A stretch of 64,000 nucleotides of DNA from NCBI GenBank assembly GCA_029222685.1, contig JARHVB010000010.1:186001-250000 (forward strand), in the 5' to 3' direction. The notes below the pieces were generated by a model. The model was given only the letters and a program-made list of their open reading frames with translations, had not been told where the DNA came from and did not search any database. The DNA is from Terripilifer ovatus (GTDB lineage Bacteria; Pseudomonadota; Alphaproteobacteria; Rhizobiales; Beijerinckiaceae). This document shows positions 8,149 to 18,045 of this stretch, in pieces. The number at the start of each line of letters is the position of its first letter. Within the stretch, counting starts at the first letter, position 1. The position numbers and the translations under genes were made by a program.

Positions 8149-9026
8149 AAGGCGAGCGCGAGCCGGTCGTCGCATCCTCCGCATCGAACGATGGAGCCGG
8201 CGCGATGCGCGATCTCGCGCCGCGGGTCTTGTCTGCCATCGTGATGGTTGCCTTGGCGCTCGGCACGCTGTGGATTGGCGGACACGTGTTCGCGCTGTTC
8301 TGGCTGGCCGCCGGTTTCGCCGTCTTCTGGGAATGGCAGCACATGGTCGGCGGCGAGCGCATGCGCGCGCGACTGATCGTCGGCGGATGCGTTCTTGCCA
8401 TCAGTGCGTCCTATGCGTTCGGCAACGGCGCTGAAGTCGCGTTCTTGCTGCTGGTTGCAGGTGGTTTCGTGATCGCGCTGCTCGCCGGCAGCGCCCGGGC
8501 GCTCTGGGCCGGCCCGGGCCTTGTCTATGCGGGCGCGCTGGTTGTCTCGCTCTGCGTTCTGCGCGGGGCCATGTTCGCCGGCTTCCTGGTGACGCTCTGG
8601 CTGTTCGCGGTCGTCTGGGGCACCGACATCATGGCCTATTTCAGCGGACGGCTGATCGGCGGCCCGAAACTCTGGCCCCGCGTGTCGCCATCGAAGACCT
8701 GGTCGGGCCTGATCGGCGGCGTGATCTGCGGCGCCTCGTTCGGCGTCCTGACCGTCTATTATCTGACCAAGCAGGGCGAATACGAGCTGCTGCCTGTCTT
8801 CGCCCTCGGCATCGCCTGCGGCCTTGTGGCCCAAGGCGGCGACCTGTTCGAATCGTCGATGAAGCGACACTTCGGCGTCAAGGATTCAAGCCATCTCATT
8901 CCCGGGCATGGCGGTGCGATGGATCGTCTCGACGGCTTCATCTTCGCCGCCGCGTTCGCCGCTGCGATCATGCTGCTGCGCGGCAGCGGCCCGATGGCTT
9001 CGGCCCGCAGCTTGCTCGTTTGGTAG
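8145..9026 (+). CDS. cdsA: Phosphatidate cytidylyltransferase (CDP-diglyceride synthase)
   Basis: CdsA makes CDP-diacylglycerol from phosphatidic acid and CTP in the inner membrane, the precursor of all phospholipids. The 293-residue protein has about eight hydrophobic segments and the two diagnostic cytoplasmic regions: [14 protein letters not shown] around residue 180 and the C-terminal signature [18 protein letters not shown]...[11 protein letters not shown], which holds the metal-binding Asp residues. It overlaps uppS by four bases and ends 17 bases before the dxr ATG, so uppS-cdsA-dxr look like one operon. Confidence 0.96.
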   Translation: MKGEREPVVASSASNDGAGAMRDLAPRVLSAIVMVALALGTLWIGGHVFALFWLAAGFAVFWEWQHMVGGERMRARLIVGGCVLAISASYAFGNGAEVAFLLLVAGGFVIALLAGSARALWAGPGLVYAGALVVSLCVLRGAMFAGFLVTLWLFAVVWGTDIMAYFSGRLIGGPKLWPRVSPSKTWSGLIGGVICGASFGVLTVYYLTKQGEYELLPVFALGIACGLVAQGGDLFESSMKRHFGVKDSSHLIPGHGGAMDRLDGFIFAAAFAAAIMLLRGSGPMASARSLLVW

Positions 9027-9043
9027 GGATCAAGAGAAAGTCG

Positions 9044-10252
9044 ATGCGCGCCACGTCTGCCCTTTCGCAATTCGACGCTGCTCAAAGCGCGCGGCCGCGC
9101 CGCCTGGTGATTCTCGGCGCCACCGGCTCGGTCGGGCGCACCACGCGTAGCGTAATACTGAACTCTCCGGAAAAGTTTGACGTCGAAGCCGTTGCCGGCG
9201 GCCAGGATGTCGAGGCATTGGCGCAAACGGCGATCGCGCTGCGCGCCAGGCGGGCCGTCATCGCCGATGCCGCGGGTTATCAGGCACTGCGCGCGGCGCT
9301 CGCCGGCACGTCGATTATCGTTTCGGCTGGCACCGAGGCGATGTGCGAGGCCGCGGCGCTGCCATCCGACATGGTGATCGGCGCCATCGCCGGCACCGCC
9401 GGCGTGCGTCCGACGTATGCGGCGGTCGCCGCCGGCCGCAACGTCGCGCTTGCCAACAAGGAATGCCTCGTTTGCGCCGGTGGCCCGTTCATGCGCGCCG
9501 TTCAGCGCTCCGGCGGCCAGCTCCTGCCCATGGACAGTGAGCACAATGCCATCTTTCAGGCTTTGGGCGGCGCCCATCCCGACACCATCGAACGGATGAT
9601 CCTGACCGCATCCGGCGGACCGTTCCGGACCTGGTCCAACGAAGCCATCGCCAATGCGACGCCCGAGCAGGCGCTGGCCCATCCCAACTGGCTGATGGGT
9701 CCGAAAGTGACCATCGATTCGGCCGGCCTGATGAACAAGGGGCTGGAGGTGATCGAGGCGCATTTCCTGTTCGGCGTCGACGCCGGCCGGCTCGACGTGC
9801 TCGTCCACCCCCAGTCCATCGTCCATGGTCTGATCAGCTTCGCCGACGGCGCCATCATCGCCGGGCTCGCCCATCCCGACATGGCGGTACCGATCGCTCA
9901 TTGCCTTGGCTATCCCGACCGCCTGTCGACCCAGGCGCGCCGCCTGGATCTAGCCGAAATCGGCACCCTGACGTTCGAGCGGCCCGATTCTGCCCGCTTT
10001 CCTGCGCTTGGCGTTGCAATGGACGCTTTGCGGCACGGGGAGGGGCTTCCCACTGTCCTCAACGCAGCCAATGAGGTGGCTGTGGATTTGTTCCTGCAGC
10101 GCCGCATCGGCTTTCAGGAAATCGCTCGAATCGTTGCCAAAACCTGCGAGCAGGCGATTGCCGACGGCAGCGCCCGGGAGGCTCAGTCGATCGACGAAGC
10201 GCTCGCCGTTGACCATGTTTCAAGAGAAAGGTGCCGCACACTCTTGGCCTGA
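9044..10252 (+). CDS. dxr: 1-deoxy-D-xylulose 5-phosphate reductoisomerase
   Basis: Dxr commits DXP to the methylerythritol-phosphate isoprenoid pathway and supplies precursors for UppS. The 402-residue protein has an NADPH-binding motif GATGSVG at 25-31, the metal and substrate region PMDSEHNAIFQ, and the signature TIDSAGLMNKGLEVIEAH. Start at 9044 was chosen over a TTG at 9020 because the cofactor fold then begins at the usual distance and AAGAGAAAG precedes it. It is the target of fosmidomycin, and an Fsr-like exporter lies upstream at 3568. rseP begins 89 bases later. Confidence 0.96.
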   Translation: MRATSALSQFDAAQSARPRRLVILGATGSVGRTTRSVILNSPEKFDVEAVAGGQDVEALAQTAIALRARRAVIADAAGYQALRAALAGTSIIVSAGTEAMCEAAALPSDMVIGAIAGTAGVRPTYAAVAAGRNVALANKECLVCAGGPFMRAVQRSGGQLLPMDSEHNAIFQALGGAHPDTIERMILTASGGPFRTWSNEAIANATPEQALAHPNWLMGPKVTIDSAGLMNKGLEVIEAHFLFGVDAGRLDVLVHPQSIVHGLISFADGAIIAGLAHPDMAVPIAHCLGYPDRLSTQARRLDLAEIGTLTFERPDSARFPALGVAMDALRHGEGLPTVLNAANEVAVDLFLQRRIGFQEIARIVAKTCEQAIADGSAREAQSIDEALAVDHVSRERCRTLLA

Positions 10253-10341
10253 ATCCTCCGATCCGGCAAAGTGCCGCCATAGTAACGGTTTATTAACTAT
10301 GCGGTGAGGCGCTGGGACTTCCAGCGCCGTTGGAGGCGGAA

Positions 10342-11502
10342 ATGGCATTGTTCGAGCATGTGTGGAGCGTCCTGGGATATCTCGTCCCCTTCCTTTTCGT
10401 GCTCACGATCGTCGTCTTCTTTCATGAGTTGGGCCATTTCCTGGTCGGCCGATGGTGCGGCGTCAAGGCAGATGCCTTCTCGATTGGTTTCGGCAGGGAG
10501 ATCATCGCCTTCGACGACAGGCACGGCACCAGATGGCGCTTCGCCTGGATTCCCCTGGGCGGCTATGTGAAATTCCATGGTGACCCGAATGCCGCCAGCA
10601 TGGGCCAGTCCGAAATTCAGGCCCAGATGTCGCCGGAAGAGCGCAAGATCAGCTTTTTCGCTCAGCCGGTCTGGAAGCGCGCCGCCATCGTCTTCGCCGG
10701 CCCGGCGGCCAGCTTTCTGCTCGGCATCGTCATTTTCACCGGCAGCTTCTGGGTGCAGGGCCGGGGCGACTTCATCGCCGAGATCAATCGCGTGCAGCCG
10801 GGAGAGCCCGCCGAGGCGGCCGGCTTCCAGGCCGGCGATATCGTCGTTTCCGTCGATGGCCAGCCGATTGAAACCTGGAGCCAGATGCAGCGCATCGTCC
10901 AGGTTTCGGCCGACATCCCCCTGGGTTTCGTGGTTCAGCGCCAGAGCAAGGACGTCAACTTGACAGTGACTCCGCGCCGCCGCGACCTCTCGACCCCGTT
11001 CGGCAAGAATCGCGTCGGTACGATCGGCGTCGAGGCATCCGTCCGTCCGGAGAACTGGCGCATCCAGACCTTCTCCCTGCCGGCTTCAGCGCGCATGGCC
11101 GTTTCCGAGACCGGCTTCATCATCGAGCGCACCGGGGCCTTCGTCGGCGGACTGTTCGCCGGACGCGAATCGGCCGAGCAGATTTCAGGTCCGATTCGGA
11201 TCGCCGAGATTTCCGGTGCCGTCGCCAAGGTCAGTTTCGGCGCCCTGATGAACCTGGCGGCGATTCTGTCGATTTCCATCGGTCTGCTCAATCTTGTGCC
11301 CGTCCCGATGCTCGATGGCGGCCATCTGCTCTACTACGCAATCGAATCCCTGAAGGGCCGTCCGATGAGCGAACGCAAGCAGGAATGGGGCTTCCGCGTA
11401 GGGCTCGGACTTGTCATGGCGCTGATGCTTTTCGCGACTATGAACGACCTGCTGCACGTCGGTCCGAAGCTTGCCACCTGGTTGGCCGGCGGTGCTGGTT
11501 AA
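10342..11502 (+). CDS. rseP: Site-2 membrane zinc protease RseP
   Basis: RseP is an inner-membrane metalloprotease that cuts anti-sigma factors or signal-peptide remnants within the membrane. The 386-residue protein has the zinc-binding HELGH at 28-32 in the first helix, one periplasmic PDZ domain (roughly residues 140-215, with GDIVVSVDGQPIETW), and the third ligand motif MLDGG at 323-327. E. coli RseP has two PDZ repeats and ~450 residues, so this is the shorter single-PDZ form common in alphaproteobacteria. GGAGG at 10332-10335 supports the ATG at 10342. It is followed after 226 bases by bamA, as in relatives. Confidence 0.95.
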   Translation: MALFEHVWSVLGYLVPFLFVLTIVVFFHELGHFLVGRWCGVKADAFSIGFGREIIAFDDRHGTRWRFAWIPLGGYVKFHGDPNAASMGQSEIQAQMSPEERKISFFAQPVWKRAAIVFAGPAASFLLGIVIFTGSFWVQGRGDFIAEINRVQPGEPAEAAGFQAGDIVVSVDGQPIETWSQMQRIVQVSADIPLGFVVQRQSKDVNLTVTPRRRDLSTPFGKNRVGTIGVEASVRPENWRIQTFSLPASARMAVSETGFIIERTGAFVGGLFAGRESAEQISGPIRIAEISGAVAKVSFGALMNLAAILSISIGLLNLVPVPMLDGGHLLYYAIESLKGRPMSERKQEWGFRVGLGLVMALMLFATMNDLLHVGPKLATWLAGGAG

Positions 11503-11728
11503 TCAGTCGCTTACCTTAAATAGTGTCGCCCACGCCACGGCTGATCGAAAAACAGCCAATTCAGGAATTTCGCATTTGCAGGAAAGTTTAAACCTTGTAG
11601 AACCTATGCGATGTTTTGGTGTGCTGTAGCGTAAGCGTATTAAAAAGGCGTTTACCATACCGGCGAAGCAAGAGCTGGAAGCAGCGCCTAAAGGCTTAAA
11701 GTGGTCGTGGACGGGGATCGATTAAACT

Positions 11729-14248
11729 ATGCGGTTCATTAGCGGATATCTCTACCGGCTAGCTTTTGCCGCACTGGTCGGTTCTGTTGTCGCATTTTCC
11801 GCCATTTCGCCGGCTAGCGCCCAGCAGATCGTCGTGCAGGGTAGCCAGCGTGTCGATGCCGAGACGATTCGCTCCTACTTCGGCGGCACCGACGAAGGGC
11901 GCATCAATCAGGCCGTGAAGGACCTCTACGCCACGGGCCTGTTCGCCGACGTGAAGGTCCGGCGGGAAGGCGGCCGCATTGTCGTTGCCGTGGTCGAAAA
12001 CAGCATCATCAACCGCGTCGCTTTCGAGGGCAACAGCAAGATCAAGAGCGATTCGCTGATCCCGGAAGTGCAGTCCAAGTCCCGCGGCGCCTATAACCCC
12101 GCCACCGTCCAGGCCGACATCGAACGCATCAAGGACCTGTATCGCCGCGCCGGTCGCGGCGCCGCAACCGTGTCGTCGCGCACCGTCGCCCTGCCGAACG
12201 GCCGTCTCGACGTGGTCTTCACCATTGCTGAAGGCGGCAAGACCGGCGTTCGCGACATCGAATTCACAGGCAACCATGCCTATTCGTCCTATCGCCTGCG
12301 CAATCTGATGCAGACGACGGAAATGAACTGGCTGTCGTTCTTCAAGAACACCGACGTCTACGATCCGGACAAGATCTCCGCCGACCTCGAGATCATCCGC
12401 AGGTTCTATCTCAAGAACGGTTATGCCGACTTCCGCATCGTCAGCAACGACGCGCGCTATGACGAAGCCCGCGAAGGCTGGATCATCACCATTGGCGTCG
12501 ATGAGGGTGCGCAATATCGCGTCAGCTCCGTGAACGTCGAATCGCGCATCGCCGACATCGATCCGGCCGTTCTGCGCAGCAACGTTCGTCTCAAGGAAGG
12601 CGACGTTTACAACGGCGATCTCGTCGAGAAGTCGGTCGAGGGCATCACCCGTGAAGTGGCGCGCAAGGGCTATGCCTTCTCGTCTGCGCGTCCGCGCGGC
12701 GATCGCAATCCCGCCGCGCAGACAATCGCGTTGTCGTTCGTGGTCGAAGAGGGGCCGCGCGTTTACATCGAGCGCATCGTCGTCAAGGGCAACACCCGGA
12801 CCCGCGACTATGTCATCCGTCGCGAGTTCGATATCGGTGAAGGCGACGCCTACAACCGGGTGCTGATCGAACGCGCCGAACGCCGTCTCAACAATCTCGG
12901 CTTCTTCAAGAAGGTCCGCATTACCAACGAGCCCGGCTCGTCGCCCGATCGTGTCGTCGTGGTCGTCGATGTGGAAGATCAGCCGACAGGATCGTTCGGC
13001 ATCTCGGGTGGTTATTCAACCACCGACGGCGTCATCGGTGAAGTCTCGGTCTCTGAATCGAACTTCCAGGGCCGCGGTCAGTTCGTCCGCGTCGCCACGA
13101 CGCTCGGCCAGCGCACCCGCGGCATCGACTTCTCCTTCACCGAGCCCTACTTCATGGGCTATCGGATGTCGGCAGGTTTCGATCTGTTCGCCAAGCAGAC
13201 GCTGAATTCGGTCTACTCGGTCTACGAAAGCCGGACGTTCGGCGGCGCGCTGCGCGCGGGCATTCCGATCACCGACGAGATCTCGCTGGGTGTGCGCTAC
13301 TCGCTGTATTACACCAAGATCAGCATCCCGAACGATATCAATCGTCCGTACAACGATTGCGTCTTCCCGATCCCCGGCATCACGCCCGGTCCGTATAACG
13401 CCGGCAATCCGCCGCCGCCCGGAACGGTGCTGACCTGCGTGAGCAACGGTGAAGCTTCGGTGGCGATCAAGGATGCCGCGCTGCGGGCGCGTACCATCTC
13501 CATGCCGGGCTATTCGCTGATCTACAATACCCTGGACAACGCGAAGAACCCGACCTCCGGCGCCTATGCCGAACTGCGCCAGGATGTTGCCGGCCTCGGC
13601 GGCAATGCCCGCTTCGTCAAGTCGACTGGCGAAATTCGTTATTACTATCCGATCTTCGAAGACGTCGTCGGTTTCGTGAAACTGCAGGGCGGCAATCTCT
13701 TCGGGTTCGGCGGCAACAAGCCAGGCGTGCTCGATAACTTCAACCTCGGACCGAGCTTGGTGCGCGGCTTCGCGCCGGGTGGTATTGGCCCGCGCGACGT
13801 TTCCAGCGGCCTCGACAACCGCTCGGCCGGCCTTGGCGGCACCACCTATTTCGGCGCGACTGCTGAAGTGCAGTTCCCGATCTACGGCCTTCCGAAGGAA
13901 GTCGGCATGAAGGGCGCCCTGTTCGTCGATGCCGGCACCCTCTACGGCTACAAGGGCAAGACCGAGTTCAACCAGGCTCTCTTCCTCCCGCCGGGAACGC
14001 CATGCCAGCCGACGCTGTTCACCAGCACGGGTGTCGCCTATACCCAGTCGAACTGCATCAACGTCCGCGACGAGCACAAGATCCGTGCTTCGGTTGGCGC
14101 CAGCATCATCTGGGCCTCGCCGCTTGGCCCGATCCGGTTCGACTATGCGATTCCGTTCTCCAAGGTCAAAGACCAGTATGTTGGCGGCGTCTATCAGGGT
14201 GGCGACGTGACCCAGTACTTCCGCTTCTCGGGCGGCGGTACGTTCTGA
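11729..14248 (+). CDS. bamA: Outer membrane protein assembly factor BamA
   Basis: BamA inserts beta-barrel proteins into the outer membrane. The 839-residue precursor has a signal peptide ending at about residue 31 (ASAQQ), five POTRA domains spanning roughly 32-425 (for example GNSKIKSDSLI, GNHAYSSYRLRNL, VKGNTRTRDYVIRREF), and a C-terminal 16-strand barrel that ends in an aromatic Phe (FRFSGGGTF), the beta-signal. An FTEPYF motif in the barrel region is the conserved loop/strand seen in the Omp85 family. A strong terminator follows at 14273. Neighbours rseP and lpxD are the standard order. Confidence 0.97.
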   Translation: MRFISGYLYRLAFAALVGSVVAFSAISPASAQQIVVQGSQRVDAETIRSYFGGTDEGRINQAVKDLYATGLFADVKVRREGGRIVVAVVENSIINRVAFEGNSKIKSDSLIPEVQSKSRGAYNPATVQADIERIKDLYRRAGRGAATVSSRTVALPNGRLDVVFTIAEGGKTGVRDIEFTGNHAYSSYRLRNLMQTTEMNWLSFFKNTDVYDPDKISADLEIIRRFYLKNGYADFRIVSNDARYDEAREGWIITIGVDEGAQYRVSSVNVESRIADIDPAVLRSNVRLKEGDVYNGDLVEKSVEGITREVARKGYAFSSARPRGDRNPAAQTIALSFVVEEGPRVYIERIVVKGNTRTRDYVIRREFDIGEGDAYNRVLIERAERRLNNLGFFKKVRITNEPGSSPDRVVVVVDVEDQPTGSFGISGGYSTTDGVIGEVSVSESNFQGRGQFVRVATTLGQRTRGIDFSFTEPYFMGYRMSAGFDLFAKQTLNSVYSVYESRTFGGALRAGIPITDEISLGVRYSLYYTKISIPNDINRPYNDCVFPIPGITPGPYNAGNPPPPGTVLTCVSNGEASVAIKDAALRARTISMPGYSLIYNTLDNAKNPTSGAYAELRQDVAGLGGNARFVKSTGEIRYYYPIFEDVVGFVKLQGGNLFGFGGNKPGVLDNFNLGPSLVRGFAPGGIGPRDVSSGLDNRSAGLGGTTYFGATAEVQFPIYGLPKEVGMKGALFVDAGTLYGYKGKTEFNQALFLPPGTPCQPTLFTSTGVAYTQSNCINVRDEHKIRASVGASIIWASPLGPIRFDYAIPFSKVKDQYVGGVYQGGDVTQYFRFSGGGTF

Positions 14249-14272
14249 ACGAACAACAAACTTGATCGAATG

Positions 14273-14306
14273 ACGGCCGGATGACCCGCTTCATCCGGCC
14301 GTTTTC
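14273..14306 (+). terminator. Intrinsic terminator after bamA
   Basis: ACGGCCGGATGA and TCATCCGGCCGT form a 12-bp perfect stem with a 6-base loop, followed by TTTTC. Confidence 0.9.
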
Positions 14307-14418
14307 TTAAATTTTGGCTTGCTGAACGGGCAGTGGCATGCGATGGCGCGGCCTGCATTCACGGGCCTCGAGGGCAACTGGCCCTTTCCGCCCATTCAGG
14401 TCAGTCGGGTATTGCCAG

Positions 14419-15489
14419 ATGAGCGAACCGGTGTTTTTCCGTCGGGCCAGTATGCCGGCGCTCAGCGAGATCGTCGAATGGACCGGCGCGCGGCCGGCCG
14501 AAGGCAGCGATCTGACGGCGACCATTTCTTCCGTGGCGCCTCTCGATCAGGGCGGGCCGGGGGCGCTCGTCTTCCTCGACAATCCCAGATATGCCGATGT
14601 GCTGCAGCAGACGCGCGCGACGGCCTGCCTGATCTCGGCGAAGTTCGCTGCCAAGGTTCCGCCGGGAACGGTGGCCCTGGTTGCCGGCGACCCCTATCGC
14701 GCCTTTGCGGCCGTCGTTGCCCGGCTGTATCCGGACGCCAACCGGCCTCAGGTGCTGTTCGGCGGCCACGGCATTTCACCGGGCGCTCATGTGCATCCTG
14801 ACGCTCGCCTTGAAGACAATGTCACCATCGATCCCGGCGCGGTGATCGGGCCGCGCTGCCAGATCGGCTCCGGCACCCATATTGCCGCCAATGCCGTCAT
14901 TGGCCCTGACGTCTGCATCGGCCGCGACAGTTCGATCGGTCCCGGCGCCAGCATCCTGTGCGCACTGATCGGCGACCGCGTCTATATCCATGGCGGCGTG
15001 CGGATCGGTCAGGACGGCTTTGGCTTCGCCATGGGACCGCGTGGGCATCTTAAAGTCCCGCAGGTCGGTCGTGTCATCATCCAGAACGACGTCGAGATCG
15101 GCGCCAACACGACAGTCGACCGCGGCGCCAACCGCGATACGGTGATCGGCGAGGGCACGAAGATCGACAATCTCGTGCAGATTGCGCATAACGTTGTCGT
15201 CGGACGGCACTGTATCGTAGTGTCGCAAGTGGGCATTTCCGGCTCGACTGAACTGGGGGATTTTGTCGCTCTCGGCGGGCAGGCCGGCGTCACCGGCCAT
15301 CTGCATATCGGCATGGGCGCGCAGATCGCAGCGCAATCCGGCGTGGCGACGGACGTGCCGGCGGGACAGAAATGGGGAGGATCGCCGGCGCGGCCTATTC
15401 GCGAGGTGTGGCGGGCTCAGGCGACGCTGCTGCGGCTCGCCGCGAGGGAACAAGCCAAGACGGCAAAAGAGAAGACTGCCATAGAATAG
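14419..15489 (+). CDS. lpxD: UDP-3-O-acylglucosamine N-acyltransferase
   Basis: LpxD adds the second 3-hydroxyacyl chain in lipid A synthesis. The 356-residue protein has an N-terminal uridine-binding domain, then left-handed beta-helix hexapeptide repeats from about residue 125 ([29 protein letters not shown]), with the catalytic His region [19 protein letters not shown] near 200-217 and [14 protein letters not shown]-terminal amphipathic helix ([18 protein letters not shown]) is present. Start at 14419 fits the family; an upstream ATG at 14338 adds 27 unconserved residues. fabZ follows 77 bases later. Confidence 0.95.
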   Translation: MSEPVFFRRASMPALSEIVEWTGARPAEGSDLTATISSVAPLDQGGPGALVFLDNPRYADVLQQTRATACLISAKFAAKVPPGTVALVAGDPYRAFAAVVARLYPDANRPQVLFGGHGISPGAHVHPDARLEDNVTIDPGAVIGPRCQIGSGTHIAANAVIGPDVCIGRDSSIGPGASILCALIGDRVYIHGGVRIGQDGFGFAMGPRGHLKVPQVGRVIIQNDVEIGANTTVDRGANRDTVIGEGTKIDNLVQIAHNVVVGRHCIVVSQVGISGSTELGDFVALGGQAGVTGHLHIGMGAQIAAQSGVATDVPAGQKWGGSPARPIREVWRAQATLLRLAAREQAKTAKEKTAIE

Positions 15490-15566
15490 TCTCGGCCCTG
15501 GCCAATGTTGGTCGGGCAGAGCGGCAATTTCATTCACACGATCAGACAGAAGGCTCAGGTAGGGCG

Positions 15567-16052
15567 ATGACGATGGACCAGTCGGTCAAACGCGAATTGG
15601 GTACAGTGGACATTCAGAAACTGCTTGAGTTTCTTCCCCATCGCTATCCGTTTCTGCTGGTCGACCGCATTCTTGAATGCGATGAGGACAATTCCTGCAT
15701 CGGCATCAAGAATGTCACCATCAACGAGCCGCAATTCCAGGGACATTTCCCCGGCAAGCCGATCATGCCCGGTGTCCTTCTGGTCGAGGGCATGGCGCAG
15801 ACGGCCGGCGCCCTGTGTGTCCAGTCATCAGCGTCGCAGCGTCCGCATCTCGTCTACTTCATGACGATCGACAAGGTGAAGTTCCGCAAGCCGGTCGTCC
15901 CCGGCGACAGGGTCGAATTTCACATGAAGAAGCTGTCCCGCCGCCGCAACATGTGGTGGTACCGCGGCGAGGCGAAGGTCGACGGTCAGGTGGTGTGCGA
16001 GGCCGAACTCGGCGCCATGCTCATCTCCGACCCTCAGGGTGGCGAAGAATGA
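15567..16052 (+). CDS. fabZ: 3-hydroxyacyl-ACP dehydratase
   Basis: FabZ dehydrates 3-hydroxyacyl-ACP in fatty acid elongation and competes with LpxA and LpxD for the same acyl substrates. The 161-residue hot-dog protein has [16 protein letters not shown] early on, and the catalytic His/Glu region [20 protein letters not shown]. Start at 15567 follows an AGGTAGGG ribosome-binding sequence; a second ATG at 15573 is also possible. The stop overlaps the lpxA start, so translation is probably coupled. Confidence 0.95.
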   Translation: MTMDQSVKRELGTVDIQKLLEFLPHRYPFLLVDRILECDEDNSCIGIKNVTINEPQFQGHFPGKPIMPGVLLVEGMAQTAGALCVQSSASQRPHLVYFMTIDKVKFRKPVVPGDRVEFHMKKLSRRRNMWWYRGEAKVDGQVVCEAELGAMLISDPQGGEE

Positions 16053-16852
16053 ACATTCATCCCAGCGCTGTCGTCGAAGACGGCGCGCGGATCGGCACGG
16101 ATGTGCGGATCGGTCCTTTCTGCCACGTCGGCCGCGATGTTGTGCTTGGCGACGGCGTCGAACTGCTGTCGCATATCGCTGTCCACGGCCACACGGATGT
16201 CGGCGCTCGCACGCGCATCTTTCCCTTCGCGTCCATCGGCCATCAGCCGCAGGATCTGAAGTTCGAGGGTGAGATATCGACCTTGAGCATCGGCGCCGAC
16301 TGCCTGATCCGCGAAGGCGTCACCATGAATCCCGGCACCAAGGCCGGCGGCCTGACGACGGTGATCGGCGACAAATGCGTTTTTCTCGCCAACTCCCATG
16401 TCGGCCATGATTGCCAGCTCGGCAGCAATATCATTCTGTCCAACAATGTCATGCTGGCCGGCCATGTGAAGATGGGCGATTACGTCATCTGCGGTGGGGG
16501 CGCGGCCATCATCCAGTTCTCGCGCATCGGCGCGCACGCCTTCGTCGGCGGCCTGTCCGGCGTCGAGAACGATCTCATTCCCTATGGTCTGGCCATGGGC
16601 AATCGCGCTTATCTCGCCGGCCTCAATCTGGTCGGCCTGCGCCGGCGCGGCTTCTCGCGCGAGGCGATCCACGATCTGCGCCGTGCCTACCGCCTGCTGT
16701 TTGCAGCGGAAGGCACGCTCAAGGAGCGGGTGGAAGACGTGGCGGCCGAATTCGCCCATCATCCGCAGGTCCATGAAATTCTTGATTTCATTCGCGACGG
16801 CGGCGATCGCTCGATCTGCATGCCGCGCCTGTCGACGAACGGCGAAGGCTGA
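16049..16852 (+). CDS. lpxA: UDP-N-acetylglucosamine acyltransferase
   Basis: LpxA performs the first acylation of lipid A synthesis. The 267-residue trimeric beta-helix protein starts [14 protein letters not shown] and carries the LpxA signature [16 protein letters not shown] and the catalytic His region [12 protein letters not shown], followed by a helical C-terminal domain ([26 protein letters not shown]). Start at 16049 overlaps the fabZ stop (ATGA). Only 5 bases separate its stop from lpxB; the lpxI gene that usually sits here in alphaproteobacteria is absent. Confidence 0.96.
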   Translation: MNIHPSAVVEDGARIGTDVRIGPFCHVGRDVVLGDGVELLSHIAVHGHTDVGARTRIFPFASIGHQPQDLKFEGEISTLSIGADCLIREGVTMNPGTKAGGLTTVIGDKCVFLANSHVGHDCQLGSNIILSNNVMLAGHVKMGDYVICGGGAAIIQFSRIGAHAFVGGLSGVENDLIPYGLAMGNRAYLAGLNLVGLRRRGFSREAIHDLRRAYRLLFAAEGTLKERVEDVAAEFAHHPQVHEILDFIRDGGDRSICMPRLSTNGEG

Positions 16853-16857
16853 CGCGC

Positions 16858-18045
16858 ATGGCGTCAGCGCCGCTCGATGTGTTTATCGTTGCGGGCGAAC
16901 AATCCGGCGATGAACTGGGCGGCCCGTTGATGCAGGCCTTGCGGGCCGAGGTTTTAAAATTAGATTCGCTGCAAGGCGTCGCGTTTCGCGGCGTCGGCGG
17001 CCCTGCGATGACGCGCAACGGTCTGAAGAGCCTGTTTCCCATGTCGGACATCGCCGTCATGGGCTTTCTGCCCGTGATCGCGCGCCTGCCGACGCTGCTG
17101 GCGCGCATCCGCGCCACCGCAGACGCGGTCATTGCCAGGCCGCCCGATGTGCTGGTCATCATCGACAGCCCCGATTTCACCCATCGCGTCGCCAGGCGCG
17201 TGCGCAAGCATGTGCCGTCGCTGCCGATCGTCGATTACGTTAGCCCGACGGTCTGGGCTTGGCGGCCGGGCCGGGCACGCCGCATGCGCGCCTATGTCGA
17301 TCATCTGCTGGCGTTGCTGCCGTTCGAGCCACAGGCGCACGCACGGCTTGGCGGGCCTGCCTGCACCTATGTCGGTCATCCGCTGATCGAGCGGCTCGAC
17401 GTGCTGCGGCCCTCCGTCGAGGACGCCCGTCGGCGCGATGCCGTGCCGCCGACGCTTGTGGTTCTGCCCGGTTCGCGCCGCTCCGAAGTCGAGCGTCTGA
17501 TGGATGTTTTCGGGCAAGCCGTGGCGTTGCTCGCGCAGGAGTTTCCGGGCCTCGATATCGTGCTGCCGGCCGTCCCCCATGTCGAAGCCCTGGTGCGCGA
17601 GAAAGCGCAGGGTTGGAAATATCCGCCGCGCATCGTGCTGGGCGAAGCGGAGAAATTCGCAGCGTTCCGCCAGGCCCGCGCGGCGCTTGCAGCGTCCGGC
17701 ACGGTCACGTTGGAACTGGCGCTGTCGGGCGTTCCCACAACGGTCGCCTATCGCGTCTCGAAGGCCGAGGAATGGATCGCGCGCCGTTTGGTGACGACGC
17801 AATTCGCCGCCTTGCCGAACATCATTCTCGGCGAAGGCGTCCTGCCTGAATTCATGCAGGATGCCTGCACGCCGAAGGCGTTGGCGCAATCCACCGCCCA
17901 GCTTCTGCGCAACGGGCCGGAGCGGGCGCGGCAGGTGAAGGCTTTCGAGCGGATTGCCGATGCCATGATTTTACCGGATGGCCGGAGCCCGAGCGCCAAA
18001 GCGGCGCAGGTTATATTGCAGCAGGTGGCGGAAAGAGCCCGCTGA
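16858..18045 (+). CDS. lpxB: Lipid-A-disaccharide synthase
   Basis: LpxB condenses lipid X with UDP-diacylglucosamine to the tetra-acylated disaccharide at the inner membrane. The 395-residue GT19 family protein starts DVFIVAGEQSGDELGG, contains IDSPDFTHRVARRV, the VDYVSPTVWAWRPGRARRM segment and the sugar-nucleotide region LPGSRRSEVERLM and AASGTVTLELAL. It lies 5 bases after lpxA. Its last 35 bases overlap the convergent MmgE/PrpD gene. Confidence 0.95.
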   Translation: MASAPLDVFIVAGEQSGDELGGPLMQALRAEVLKLDSLQGVAFRGVGGPAMTRNGLKSLFPMSDIAVMGFLPVIARLPTLLARIRATADAVIARPPDVLVIIDSPDFTHRVARRVRKHVPSLPIVDYVSPTVWAWRPGRARRMRAYVDHLLALLPFEPQAHARLGGPACTYVGHPLIERLDVLRPSVEDARRRDAVPPTLVVLPGSRRSEVERLMDVFGQAVALLAQEFPGLDIVLPAVPHVEALVREKAQGWKYPPRIVLGEAEKFAAFRQARAALAASGTVTLELALSGVPTTVAYRVSKAEEWIARRLVTTQFAALPNIILGEGVLPEFMQDACTPKALAQSTAQLLRNGPERARQVKAFERIADAMILPDGRSPSAKAAQVILQQVAERAR

